Shown here piece after piece: positions 37,067 through 47,785 of a stretch of DNA of 64,000 nucleotides; the first letter of the stretch is position 1, and every line of letters starts with the position of its first letter. The notes beneath the pieces are model-generated. The model saw only the letters and a program-made list of their open reading frames with translations. It ran no database searches and was not told the origin of the DNA. A program made the translations under genes and the position numbers. Source of the DNA: Persicaria tinctoria. Taxonomy: Eukaryota > Streptophyta > Magnoliopsida > Caryophyllales > Polygonaceae. The DNA is taken from assembly GCA_037127255.1 (NCBI GenBank), contig JBANSL010000005.1, forward strand, positions 59,101,409-59,165,408. The letters run 5' to 3'.

Positions 37067-37139
37067 TGTAATCTGCAGAGTATGAATTTAAGAGGGTAAA
37101 TACATTTAAGTAATAACAAACACAATCTAATTAAAAACG

Positions 37140-38451
37140 ATGACACGAGCAACCAAAGTGAGAAGAATACACCTATTATGAAAAAATTCTCGCAAAATTT
37201 GCACCTACGGTGCAAATTTTTTATGAGTAAAATAAAGTGGTGAAGTTAAAACTTTCAAAGTGTAATAAGGAATCTATAGATCATTGTATTATCAAATGCA
37301 ATAATATATTTGCACCCCTTGTGCAATTTTTCTATGAATCACTTATAGTGCTGACATGGCTCAATCAATGTTCAAAAACGATGACACGGGCAAACAAAGT
37401 GAGGAGAATACACATGTTATGAAAAAAATTCTTAAAAAATTTGCACCTACGGTGCAAATTTTTTATGAGTCAAATACAGTGGTGATATTAAAACATTCAA
37501 AGTGTAATAAGAAATCTATATATCATTCTATTGTCAAATGCAACAATAGATTTGCACCCCTTGTGCAATTTTTCTATGACTCACTTATAGTGCTTACATG
37601 GCTCAATCAATGTTCAAAAACGATGACACGAGCAACCAAAGTGAGTACAATACACCTGTTATGAAAAATTCTTTCAATTCTTACAAGAGCATCCAAAAGT
37701 GAATAGACTACACCTGTTCTGAAAAATACTCTTAACAGCCACCCCCTGTGCAATTTTATTATGACTCAATTGCACTGGTGATATGGCTCAATCAATGTTC
37801 AATAAGGAAGTGTAGTGATGACATTAGCAATCAAAGTCTAATAAGGAATCAATACTTCAATATAGAGTGCAGATTCAGGTGTAGTGATGACATGAGCAAT
37901 TAAAGTCTAATAGTGATGTCAAGAACACAATATTGGATTACATGAAAACAAAATTTGATGTGACAGTTTGGAATGTATATGTTTTAATCAACAAAATGAA
38001 TACAATACACCTGGTGTTAGAAGAATTATATAAAACTTGCACTTGTGGTGGAAAACTTCTATGATTAAGGTCTACTGATTAGTTGAAACAATCATAGTGA
38101 AATCACATCATAAGCAATCATAGTGATGACTTGAGCAATGTAAAATATTAACATACACAGATTCGATTTGAAACTTGAAGATTACACATATATAGAAAAA
38201 AATGCTCATAAACACTAATTCATGCTTAAAAAATCATTCAAAATTTGCGCCAACGGCGCAAATTTTGATGCATTCTATAACATTATTCATTTGATTCTAC
38301 TGTATGTGTCACTCCATAACCTTAATCACTTGATGCATAAAAAATGAATCAAAATTTCGCAAAATGCACGGATTTTGATGCATTCAGTAGCTGTTATCAT
38401 TCTGTTCAACTATATTTCCATACTGTTATAGGATATATAAGCATAGATAAA
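37140..38451. repeat. Tandem 242-bp repeat and hairpin-rich region
   Basis: A unit of ~242 bp is repeated about two and a half times from 37140 to 37700. It contains the perfect 12-bp hairpin AAAATTTGCACC-TAC-GGTGCAAATTTT at 37194-37220 and 37436-37462. A third hairpin at 38240-38266 has GCGCC..GGCGC in place of GCACC..GGTGC, so both arms changed together. GTGATGACA(T/C) words recur to 38130. It lies upstream of the transposase start and may be its regulatory or subterminal region. No gene is visible. Confidence 0.75.
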
Positions 38452-39651
38452 CACAAATAACAAAAGAAACTAACTTGCATTGAATTAAATAAAGAAAGCT
38501 TACAACCAACAAGACAAATCTGCTTTCGCCTTTCCACCTTGCTTGCCACAAACTCTCTTTCTCTACTCCTACTTACTTGAATGGAATTGTGTGTGTGAAT
38601 GAATGAATGAAAAACTAGCCCCTAAGGCTTTATTTATAGCCTTCTATTCCTTGCTAATCAAGGATAGAAGATATCTATCTATATCTAAAAAGCTTAAAAG
38701 ATAAATAAATTCCATAAAGAAATTAAATCTAAAGAGGGGAAATTAAATCTAAATAGGTAAGTCTTCTCATGTTGATAGATCTTATCTTCCATAGATAGAA
38801 CTTGATGGATTTTCGGATAGACTCGCCTTCCTTCGGCCCCAAGGAGTCCCAAACCGAGTAGGTTAGTCAAACCACGTAACGTGCTTCGGACACGGCGCTC
38901 CTTGATCTCGACTAGGGCTCCTCGAGATCGAGTACGGTGGTCGTCGACATTGCTGGCTGGGCTTGGTCGGGTAGCTCTGCTCGACAAGCTCGGATCTTGG
39001 CTCCTTGGCTCCTCGATCTCGACTAAGCAACTCGAGATCGAGTTGGGAAGTCGTCGAGGATGGCTAACTGGTGTGGTCGAGGAACTCCTCCTCGACAGGC
39101 TCGGACAGGCGCCATGGTGGTCCTCGATCTCGACAAAGCTCCTCGAGATTGAGTAGGGTTTTGCTCGGCTTCTCCGTCTTCGGCTTCTCGACATGGCACA
39201 GCTTGTCGACTCCAGACATGGCGTTGAGGTGTAGTCGATCTTGACAAGTGGTACTCGAGATCGAGTAAGGTTCCGGGAGTCAGGTTGCTCTGGCTCAGTT
39301 TCTCGACCAGTGCTCAGTCGACAAGGCCTGTGCTCGGACACTCTCGTCGAGGTCGAGTAGGCTTTACTCTAGATCGAGTAAACTCGGGGTCCAAGCATGA
39401 TTCGATTGGTTCCGCTGCAATCTGTACCTTGGACTTCTGTAGTTGATTTCCGAGCTTTTCCGACCTTTCTCAAAACGGTTGTAATTTGCCTCGAATTCTG
39501 CGAAATTAAACAGAAACTGGTGCAGATTCCATAATTTTGAAAATAAACATAAACTACATAGATTATGTATTATACTAGCCCAAATGCATGAAATGTATCT
39601 AGAAAACTATATAAAAGTTACTGTAAAACATGGCAGATTCAGCTCACAACA
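38452..39651 (-). repeat. 3' LTR (truncated) of the Athila-like element
   Basis: Near-identical to 45325-46521, with scattered differences and a 9-base indel near 39005. It holds many CTCGAGATCGAGT/GATCTCGAC words (38895-39385). Similarity ends abruptly at 38452. Confidence 0.88.
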
Positions 39652-39672
39652 AACACCCCATACTTAAGCTTG
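39652..39672 (-). other. Polypurine-type site before the 3' LTR
   Basis: Minus strand AAGCTTAAGTATGGGGTGTT directly precedes the LTR start TGTTGTGAG, after GCTTGAGGACAAGC, a sequence context typical of Athila 3' ends. Confidence 0.6.
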
Positions 39673-41146
39673 CTTGTCCTCAAGCAATACTTTTACTTGT
39701 CATTCAGGGGAAGAAATCAAAACTCTCAACATCTTAGATTCATTCTCATATGTCCCTGCAATCAATTACCATCCTCGAAAAGGTACTAGTGTCCCAAATC
39801 TGTGCATGTGCAAATATACAAAACCAACAGCTACTCACAAAAGGAGGGTTATGCAAAAACATTCATAAGTGACAAAGCATTAATAATCAAGAGGACTTCA
39901 ATTTAAGCTCAATAAGGAGTAGATTGGTAAAAGGATAAAGGTGGGCATTGTTTGGCAATGTGGTGCTTTTGATCCGGGGAAATGGAGTATTTCCAAACTA
40001 AATTTTCACATTACTTCTCCATAAAATTTATCACCTTTCATATTGCTTTTATCAATAATAATGCTTTTACCTCTCTGACCTCAGCACTGTCTTCTCGCGA
40101 GTCGCAAACATGGGTGTCATGAATGGCCCCGGATACTTAGTGCTTTGGACTCCTCACAATGTGTCCCATCTCTCCAAACTATTATCTTATAGAGCAGGGT
40201 CAATCTACCTTTATCTCCTGAGGTGATTGGATTTTCTTTCACTCATTAAATTTTCCATATATTTCAAACATGTTCCTGCCAAACTCGATCCAAATAATGA
40301 TAACAACAACACAACAACCATATAACATCTCCATAATGTAACATCATTCTCAACATATTCCCCAGATAGGAAATAAGGTAAAGAATGGGCAATATTTAGA
40401 TCATGTGGAGCAATATTTAAAATAAGGCATATTATGGCTTTTTGTGATGCATAAGAATAGGTAAGGCTAGGATTATAATGATATGAGCATTATATGGAAA
40501 TATAGAGTCCTCCATCCTCTTATCATGCAACATGTCAAAAGCAATATCAAATTTTACATCCTTTCATGGTTTTCAAGAAATAATGCACTTCATTGTGACT
40601 TCCCTTTACTAGGCAATTTCATGCTATATCTCTAATGAATCCAATTTTGCATCGTCGAGTTCAATATAAACTTCCATGACATTTATTCAAAAAATTTCAA
40701 TGGGGGTCATTTTTCTTCAAATTTTTGGAAAACATGCATATAAACCCATAAATCAATACTGAATTCCAAAATAGCCATGCATAAGCAATTCAAGAAATAA
40801 TGCATAAAAAATGCATAAATAATGTCAAATATGGAAAATATGCACCAAGTAAGCCCTTCCCTCACCCCATACTTAAACATTACAGTGTCCTCACTGTATA
40901 AAAACAAGGGTAAAGAAATAGACTCACTAGACATGTGTGCAGGGCTTCATAATTTCGAATGAAGGAATCTCCTGGGCCGAGTATGAATATGGCTCATCCA
41001 TGGTCCTGAAAAGTGCAGAAGACATATACCCATAATAGAAAAACTAAAAGTGTTCAAAACAAAAACAAAAGCAACAAAGTCTCAAAAGTCCAAAAATAAA
41101 TGTCTATGTACACGCTCTAGATTTTATAGTCGCTAGGCCGACTTCT
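39673..41146. other. 3' internal region of the Athila-like element, no coding content recognised
   Basis: AT-rich sequence between the integrase remnant and the 3' LTR. Athila elements often carry a long non-coding or env-like region here; no such frame is open. Confidence 0.5.
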
Positions 41147-41380
41147 CTATTGAACTAAAGGTGGCATTTGCAGGGCCCATGTAGCATGGGCTTCAAATAG
41201 AACTCCATTCTTGTCCATCAGCTGTAATCCTGCAGAATGGATCTTGTTTACCACAAAAGGCCCCATCCGCTTCTTATTGAATTTATTAGGGAACCAATGA
41301 TCTTTTGATTTAGAGACATAGAGCTTGTCTCCAACTTCATACTCCTTGGGCTCATCATTGGATATGCTACATAAGCTCAC
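41147..41380 (-). pseudogene. Integrase C-terminal tail of the Athila-like element
   Basis: The peptide contains EYEVGDKLYVSKSKDHWFPN and KKRMGPFVVNKIHSAG, which match the GDxVLL..P.K....GPF.V pattern at the C-terminus of Ty3 integrases. It directly abuts the gag-protease frame, showing that the RT, RNase H and integrase core were deleted between them. Confidence 0.7.
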
Positions 41381-44332
41381 ATACCAAGCAAACCTCTTCC
41401 ATGTATAGATAAATCTTTAATGGAAATGGGAGAAGAAAGATCCATACCTTGGCTTACCTTCGCAGAGACGGAATCGAGGACCACGATGTTTGGTCGATCT
41501 CGAGTAGGAGTACTCGATCTCGACGAGTTTTCAAATTCTGGTGGTGAGCTGCTCGAGGATGCAGAAGTTGGGGAAGCTAGACTTTGGTCGATCTCGAGTG
41601 GGCTACTCGATCTCGAGGAGGGTTCTGCTTCTGGTGGCTTCAGCGTCGAGGAAGAAGGAGCTGGTGAAGTATGGTCGACATCGACAAGCATGGTCGATCT
41701 CGAGTAGTCCTGGCCGTTTGGTGGAGTCAGCGTCGAGGAAGGTGAAGTCGAGGCAGTAGGTTCATGGTCGATCTCGAGTAGTGTACTCGATCTCGAGGAG
41801 GGCTCGGCTTCAGTCTGGCTGCTCGACGACGCTGGTGCTGGTGGAGGTTTTTGTTTTTGGTCGAGGTCGACTAGGGTCCTCGATGTCGAGGAGTCTTGGT
41901 CGATCTTGACCCCATACTTGGTTCCTGTCAAGGCATCCGAAAAGTAGTTAGTCCATAACGACGTACCTTGGTTTGTGTCGATTGGATTCTCTGTGTCCTC
42001 CTTTAGGATTGCCATGATCTCCTCCACCTCGGCTTCCATCTCCCTCTTTTCCAGCTCCTCAGGGGTCGTATTTCTTACCTTGGGTTCCCCGCATGTGATG
42101 TAGCCAGCTGAGATAGATTTTACCTCTTCCATTGGACCTGTATGCCTTTCAGTTTTATTAAAGGAATACTCAATTACCTCATCGCTGATGTTGAAGGTGA
42201 GCATTCCTTTCCTTACGCTTATGTTGGCATCCACCGTCGCCAAGAAGGGTCTTCCTAGAATAATTGGACAAGCAGGATCTTCTTGCATATCAACAACTAG
42301 GAAATCAGCAGGGACAAAGAATTTACCTACTTGTACTGGCACATTGTCCACCATGCCTGTTGGAATGACCACTGTGTTGTTGGCCATGTAAAGTCTAGCA
42401 TCCACAGGTTCTAGGGCACCTATCTTAATCTTGGACCAAATTGTTAAAGGCATTATGCTCACACTAGCTCCAAGATCACATAAGGCATTAATTTTATATG
42501 GACCAAATCCAATGGTTATAGCAAACATACCTGGATCTGGCCTCTTGTCCAGTATATCCAAATGGATGCATTCCTCTGTAATCTCAGCCATTGATCGCTT
42601 TTTGCTCAGAATCTCCTTCAGGAACTTGACATAGGATGGCATTTCATTGAGAGCTTCTGTGAAGGGGATGGTGACGTTGAGTTTCTGAAGCATCTTGATG
42701 AAGAGCTGAAATTTCTTTTCTGCCGGGTCCTTTGGAGTTTTTGTGGGGAAAGGCAGCTTCTTTTTCTGAGTCGGAGCCAGAATAGATGTCGGAGGTGCTG
42801 CAGTTTTCTCGACATCGGGTTGGGTGTCCTCGAGATCGAGCAGGCCTTCCTCGAGATCGACTAGGGTGTTGTCGATGTCGACTTGCTGCTCTTCGTTCTG
42901 TTGCTTCCCGGCTTCTGGCTCTTGCAGTTGATGGCCGCTTCTAAGTTTTACAGCAGCGATGTGTCCAGTCTTTCCCTTTGGATTTGGTTCTGAAGATCCA
43001 GGGAGCGAACCTGACTGTTTGGGGATTCCTGCTGCTAGCTGACCAATCTGTGTATCGACTGATTTCCACCATATATCAAATTCCCCAACCCTAGAGTTGA
43101 CACCTTGCATCTGAGTGTAGACGGAGTTGAATGACTGTTTGGTTTATGAGTGATTCCTCCGTATTTCCTCCAGGACTGTCTGTATATCATCCCTTTTATG
43201 TTCTCTTTCCGGATGTCCTGGAGCTCTGTAGGGCGGGGGGTTCCTATGGGCACCTTGGTTCCATTGTGGTTGCTGAAACCTTTGGTCCCCCATGTACCGA
43301 TTGGGACCCCCTGCATAAGCTACATCTTCATGGTGTTCTGCCAGCCTGACTTGCTCTGTGTGTGGGCACTCAGTAGTGGTATTGCTCCCTTACATCAGGA
43401 TCATTCTCTTTATGAGGTTCATAGAGGGGAATGGATGGTGCTGGCCTGGCGTATGGGTTCTCTTCATATTTTACAGTAGACCCATACTTGTTGTCATAGT
43501 TAGTGAGCTTGTCGAGCACTCCCCATGCGTCAATTGGTGGCATCGTCAGATACTCATAGCGAGTATACTCGTTGATCCTGTCCTTAGTGACTTGGTCAAG
43601 AGAGTTGAAGAAGATCTCCTGAATGACGTAGGGTGGTTGTCCATGAGTAGGGCAAGATCGCAGTAGTTCCTTGCAGCGTTCCCATGCCTTTGCCAGCGGT
43701 TCCCCAGGCTTCTGTTTTAAGGCAGTGATTTTCTGGCGGAGGAGTGCTGTCTTTGCAAGAGGGAAGATTTTGTTCAGAAACTCTTGCTCTACTTGGGCCT
43801 ATGTTGTGAGTGATCTTGGTTTCAGCCCTTCAAGCCACTTCAGTGCAGGTCCAGCGAGAGACCAGCGAAAAGCCTTCATCTTGACATATTCCAAAGTTGT
43901 ACCTTCAGCAAGAGTACGACACATGTTAGAAAAATTGGTAATATGTTCAAGAGGACACTCATTAAATCTACCAAAAAAGTTATTATTTTTAAGCTCTATA
44001 AGAAATTGAGTGTGAATTTCAAAAGAGATTTCAGGGATAAGAATCGCCGATTCAGTCAAGACGAGGGTTGGGTGGATATAATCCTCCGCCGTGGTTGGGT
44101 ATTGGGCAAGCTTAGCTGCCAGCTGCCTCGCACGTTCAACTTCTTGTTCCCTTCCTGCTCTCTTAGTGGCGAGAGCAGCATCCCTGGCGACTAGATCCCT
44201 TGTGAGCCTCTCGATCAGCTGTTCCTGTGTCTCTGCAGCTGCCATGGCTCTTTGTAGTTTAGCTCTGATGTGTAGAAGGCGCTCTGGTTCGTCTAAGCCG
44301 TCAAACTCAGGTGGTTGACCAGAACGGCGCAT
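41377..44332 (-). pseudogene. Athila-type gag-protease polyprotein, interrupted
   Basis: Gag begins MRRSGQPPEFDGLDEPERLL and includes the retrotransposon gag core (FRWSLAGPALKWLEGL). After a TAG at 43799-43801, in place of an expected Trp before AQVEQEFLNKIFP, it continues to the CPTHGQPPYVIQEIFFNSLD region. A frameshift near 43395 and a TAA near 43145 follow. The protease segment carries NALCDLGASVSIMP (active-site D-x-G, with Leu as in Athila) and PIILGRPFLATVDA. The C-terminal ~150 residues are unusual: a Ser/Pro-rich tract of repeated SRSSxLxEIDH units, coded by the same GATCTCGAG-type words that fill the LTRs. It would form virus-like particles in a live element; here it is dead. Confidence 0.82.
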
Positions 44333-44394
44333 ACACCTGTAAAGTAACTCAAAGAAAAAGTGAGAACTGACTACCTAAGGCGCGAATAATAGCT

Positions 44395-44415
44395 TCCCCG
44401 GCAACGACGCTAATT
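44395..44415 (-). other. Primer binding site (tRNA-Asp type)
   Basis: Minus strand GCGTCGTTGCCGGGGAAGC, five bases after the LTR end CACAACA, resembles the Athila site complementary to the tRNA-Asp 3' end, with a change in the first bases. Confidence 0.75.
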
Positions 44416-46521
44416 TGTTGTGAGGAGGAAATCAAGTTTGAAATATAACAAAATAGATCAAACCAGATTTAGGCCCAGGCAAATAATTACAAGACTCCTC
44501 CAATGCAGTAAGAGAAAGTCAGGATCGAATCCACGAGGAAGCATGTCAGCGGAACCTAGGCAGCTGTATATCTCACAGAAAAGCGACAGAAAGACCGAAA
44601 CAAAGAAGGAAAGCAAGAAATAACAAACGAAAGCAAGAAATAAAAGCAAAGACAGAAACTAACTCGATCTCGACAAGCTGTTACTCGAGATCGACAAACA
44701 GCAACAGAGACACAGAAACTTCAGAATCGACGACAACAGAAGCAACTCAGTACTCGATCTCGACAAGCACAACTCGAGATCGACAAAAAATAGTAAAAAC
44801 AGAAACTTCGGAATCGAAAACAGAAACTCGACCTAGACCAGACTCTACTGGAGATCGACAAGGTTCTACTCTAGATCGACTAAGAACTCAGAAAATATAA
44901 ATTGCAAATTCGAACACAGAACTCAGATTTTCGACGGAAATAAATTAAATATATGAAGAACTTCCAAAGCCAGGGTATCAACGCCACAACGATAATCATG
45001 CAAAGTAACACATAAAGGCATAAAAGATGATGCTTTCCATCAAAATAACTTTCGTTACTAACAAATAGGCATATAGAGGCTTTCGCATAAACCGTAATTG
45101 TTACTAACCCTTTTCACATAATTAACCCAAGTTGCATTAAGATCACTTTCGCTTCAATAATACAAACAAGGATCACCTTCAACTCTCGCAAAAGAATCAT
45201 GCTCATAGGGATAGAAGACGAATTGCATAAAAAGATCTGACCTTTACCGCATCACCTCACATGGCCACCGTCGGGCCCACCCCAGCCCCAGAAGTGGGTG
45301 GACTACTCGCTCTTCATTATCAAGAAAGACATCAAATAACAAAATAAACTAACTTGCATTGAATTAAATAAAGAAAGCTTACAACCAACAAGACAAATCT
45401 GCTTTCGCCTTTCCACCTTGCTTGCCACAAACTCTCTTTCTCTACTCCTACTTACTTGAATGGAATTGTGTGTGTGAATAAATGAATGAAAAACTAGCCC
45501 TTAAGGCTTTATTTATAGCCTTCTATTCCTTGCTAATCAAGGATAGAAGATATCTATCTATATCTAAAAAGCTTAAAAGATAAATAAATTCCATAAAGAA
45601 ATTAAATCTAAAGAGGGGAAATTAAATCTAAATAGGTAAGTCTTCTCATGTTGATAGATCTTGTCTTCCATAGATAGAACTTGATGGATTTTCGGATAGA
45701 CTCGCCTTCCTTCGGCCCCAAGAACACCCAAACCGAGTAGGTTAGTCAAACCACGTAACGTGCTTCGGACACGGCGCTCCTTGATCTCGACTAGGGCTCC
45801 TCGAGATCGAGTACGGTGGTCGTCGACATTGTTGGCTGGGCTTGGTCGGATAGCTCTGCTCGACAAGCTCGGATCTTGGCTCCTTGATCTCGACTAAGCA
45901 ACTCGAGATCGAGTTGGGAAGTCGTCGAGGATGGCTAACTGGTGTGGTCGAGGAACTCCTCCTCGACAAGCTCGGACAGGCGCCATGGTGGTCCTCGATC
46001 TTGACAAAGCTCCTCGAGATCGAGTAGGGTTTTGCTCGGCTTCTTCGTCTTCGGCTTCTCGACATGGAATAGCTTGTCGACTCCGGACATGGCGTTGAGG
46101 TGTAGTCGATCTTGACAAGTGGTACTCGAGATCGAGTAAGGTTCCGGGAGTCAGGTTGCTCTGGCTCAGTTTCTCGACCAGTGCTCTGTCGACAAGGCCT
46201 GTGCTCGGACACTCTCGTCGAGGTCGAGTAGGCTTTACTCTAGATCGAGTAAACTCAGGCTCCAAGCTTGATTCGACTGGTTCCGCTGCATCTTGACCTT
46301 GGACTTCTGTAGTTGATTTCCGAGCTTTTCCGACCTTTCTCAGAACTGCTGTAATTTGCCTCGAATTTTGCGAAATTAAACAGAAACTGGTGTAGATTCC
46401 ATAATTTGGCAAATAAACATAAACTACATAGATTCTGTATTATACTAGCCCAAATGCATGAAATGTATGCAGAAAACGATATAAAAGTTACTGTAAAACA
46501 TGGCAGATTTAGCTCAAAACA
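44416..46521 (-). repeat. 5' LTR (complete, 2106 bp) of the Athila-like element
   Basis: Starts TGTTTTGAGC and ends CTCACAACA on the minus strand. It contains clusters of TCGATCTCGAC/CTCGAGATCGA words at 44660-44885 and 45780-46250. Its 3' half matches the solo LTR at 49832-51711, including the stretch around CGAGTAGTC and the GCCATGTGAGGTGATG block. Confidence 0.88.
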
Positions 46522-47398
46522 GTTCGCAACATCGATGTCTGCGTCAGCCGACATCTCCGATGTCAGCGTCAGCAGCGTCAATATCTCTGATGTTGACGTC
46601 AGCACCATCAACATTAGTGTCAGCATCTCCGATGTCAACGTTAGCAATGTCAGCATCTTCAATGCTCACATCAGCAACGTTAGCATCAATGTCAGCATCT
46701 TTGATGTTAGCATCAGCAATGTCAACGTCAGTGTTGTTGACACGGAAAAAAGCATCTTTGAAATCGGCGTCAGCATCTACGATGTTAGTGTCAACGGTGT
46801 CAGGAATGTCGGTGTTAACAACATCTCCGATGTCGGCCGACGCCGACATCTCCGATGTCAGCGTCAGCAACATCAGCATGTCGAATGTCGGCGTCGACAA
46901 TGCCAGCGTTAGTGATAACACGAAAAAAGAAGCGTTGACACGGAAAAAAACATCCCTAACGTCGGCGTTAGCAGCTTCGGCATCATCGATGTAGGCGCCA
47001 ACCGACATCTCTGATGTCAGCGTCAGCATCTCCTATGTTGATGTCGGCAACGTAAGTGTCAGCATCTCTGATGTCGGTATCAACAATGTCAACGTCAGTG
47101 GTTCTAACACGGAAAAAAGCATCTTCGACGTCGACGTCAGCTGACATCCGCGTTAGCATCTCTGATGTCGGCGTTAGCCGACATCATCGTCAGCCAACAT
47201 GAGCGTCAGCATCTACGATGTCGGCGTCAGCCAACATCGGCGTCAACGTTGATACGAAAAATGTTTGTGGTGTTCGCAATGTTAGTGGTGACAGTGTCAG
47301 CCATGCCAGCAATGTCAACAATGTCAGTGTCACCGGTGTCAGAAATGTCGGTGTCTGCAACATCGACGTTGACATTTATGCAATTTTAAAAGCCTCTT
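46522..47398. repeat. GATGTCAGCGTC degenerate minisatellite, open in several frames
   Basis: Nearly 900 bases consist of interleaved words GATGTC(A/G)GCGTCAGC, ATCTC(C/T)GATGTC and AACGTCAGC with an underlying 3-base rhythm. Because stops are rare in all phases of this motif, frames of 150-170 codons are open on both strands. The translations are simple repeats (ISDVSVSNVN-like or MSTLAMSASS-like), so they are not taken as genes. It abuts the 5' LTR exactly. Confidence 0.85.
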
Positions 47399-47664
47399 AG
47401 GTTAATCAATGTTAGAGTGATGTGCTTATGTGCAAATAAGATATATTAATGCAATCTCAAAATACAAATGCATGTGCATATTCTTTCCATAAAGTTGTTT
47501 AAGCTTGCATAACATAATATTATATTTGCATATCATAATATTATATTTGCACAACAACGGGTTATAGTTGCATAACAAAAAGTGCTTGCATGTAAATATT
47601 TTTTTTAAAAAAAAACAAACAAAACTGGACACGCGAGGGGGGCCTGGGGGGCACTGAGGTGGGT
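47399..47664. other. AT-rich spacer with TATATTTGCA words
   Basis: ATAATATTATATTTGCA is repeated at ~47513 and ~47533, followed by ACAACAACGGGTTATAGTTGCA. This resembles the TTTATAGTTGCACAACAATC part of the spacer unit seen at 21.2 and 33-34 kb. It supports, weakly, that this arm belongs to the same MULE complex. Confidence 0.4.
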
Positions 47665-47700
47665 GGTGGGGGGGGGGGGGGGGCGGGGTAGGGGGGCAAA
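47665..47700 (+). repeat. Poly-G / G-rich tract
   Basis: An uninterrupted run of about 19 G is followed by CGGGGTAGGGGGG. The tract could form G-quadruplexes and is prone to sequencing error. Confidence 0.9.
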
Positions 47701-47785
47701 GGGGATGGACACTTTTGCAAAATTTTCAAATACATAGATACTCCTCTAATTTAGCCCATTTTTATGGATATTCCACGAAATGCCC
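47692..47785 (-). mobile_element. MULE-like terminus (unpaired)
   Basis: On the minus strand GGGGCATTTCGTGGAATATC is followed by CATAAAAATGG and ends GCAAAAGTGTCCAT. This has the same order of words as the TIR of the 7715-10829 MULE (GGTGAAATATCCATTTT..GTGTCCAT). Its partner was not found. It could be the right end of the large ULP1/RING complex or of another MULE cut by the Athila insertion. Confidence 0.4.

Larger units (their letters stand above)
38452..46521 (-). mobile_element. Athila-like Ty3 retrotransposon, internally deleted, 3' LTR truncated
   Basis: Read on minus, the 5' LTR is 44416-46521, the primer site 44395-44415, gag-protease 41377-44332, integrase tail 41147-41380, polypurine site ~39652-39665 and 3' LTR 38452-39651. 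The LTRs start TGTTGTGAGCTGAATCTGCC (one base differs on the 5' side) and the 5' LTR ends CCTCACAACA. The primer site GTCGTTGCCGGGGAAG resembles the complement of the tRNA-Asp 3' end used by Athila elements. Reverse transcriptase, RNase H and the integrase core are absent. The 3' LTR lacks its last ~0.9 kb, so no target duplication can be checked. It may be a non-autonomous lineage. Confidence 0.88.

Noticed and set aside
38694..39341. 215-codon minus-strand frame in the 3' LTR, partly repeated in the 5' LTR
   Set aside because: It is inside LTR sequence and its Arg/Ser content reflects CTCGAGATCGAG words; the frames differ between LTR copies.
43131..43666. Plus-strand frames of 72-109 codons opposite gag
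   Set aside because: They are antisense shadows of the gag coding region.
46406..47029. Open frames of 136-170 codons on both strands
   Set aside because: They arise from a stop-poor GATGTC/GCGTCAGC minisatellite; translations are simple repeats and several frames are open at once.
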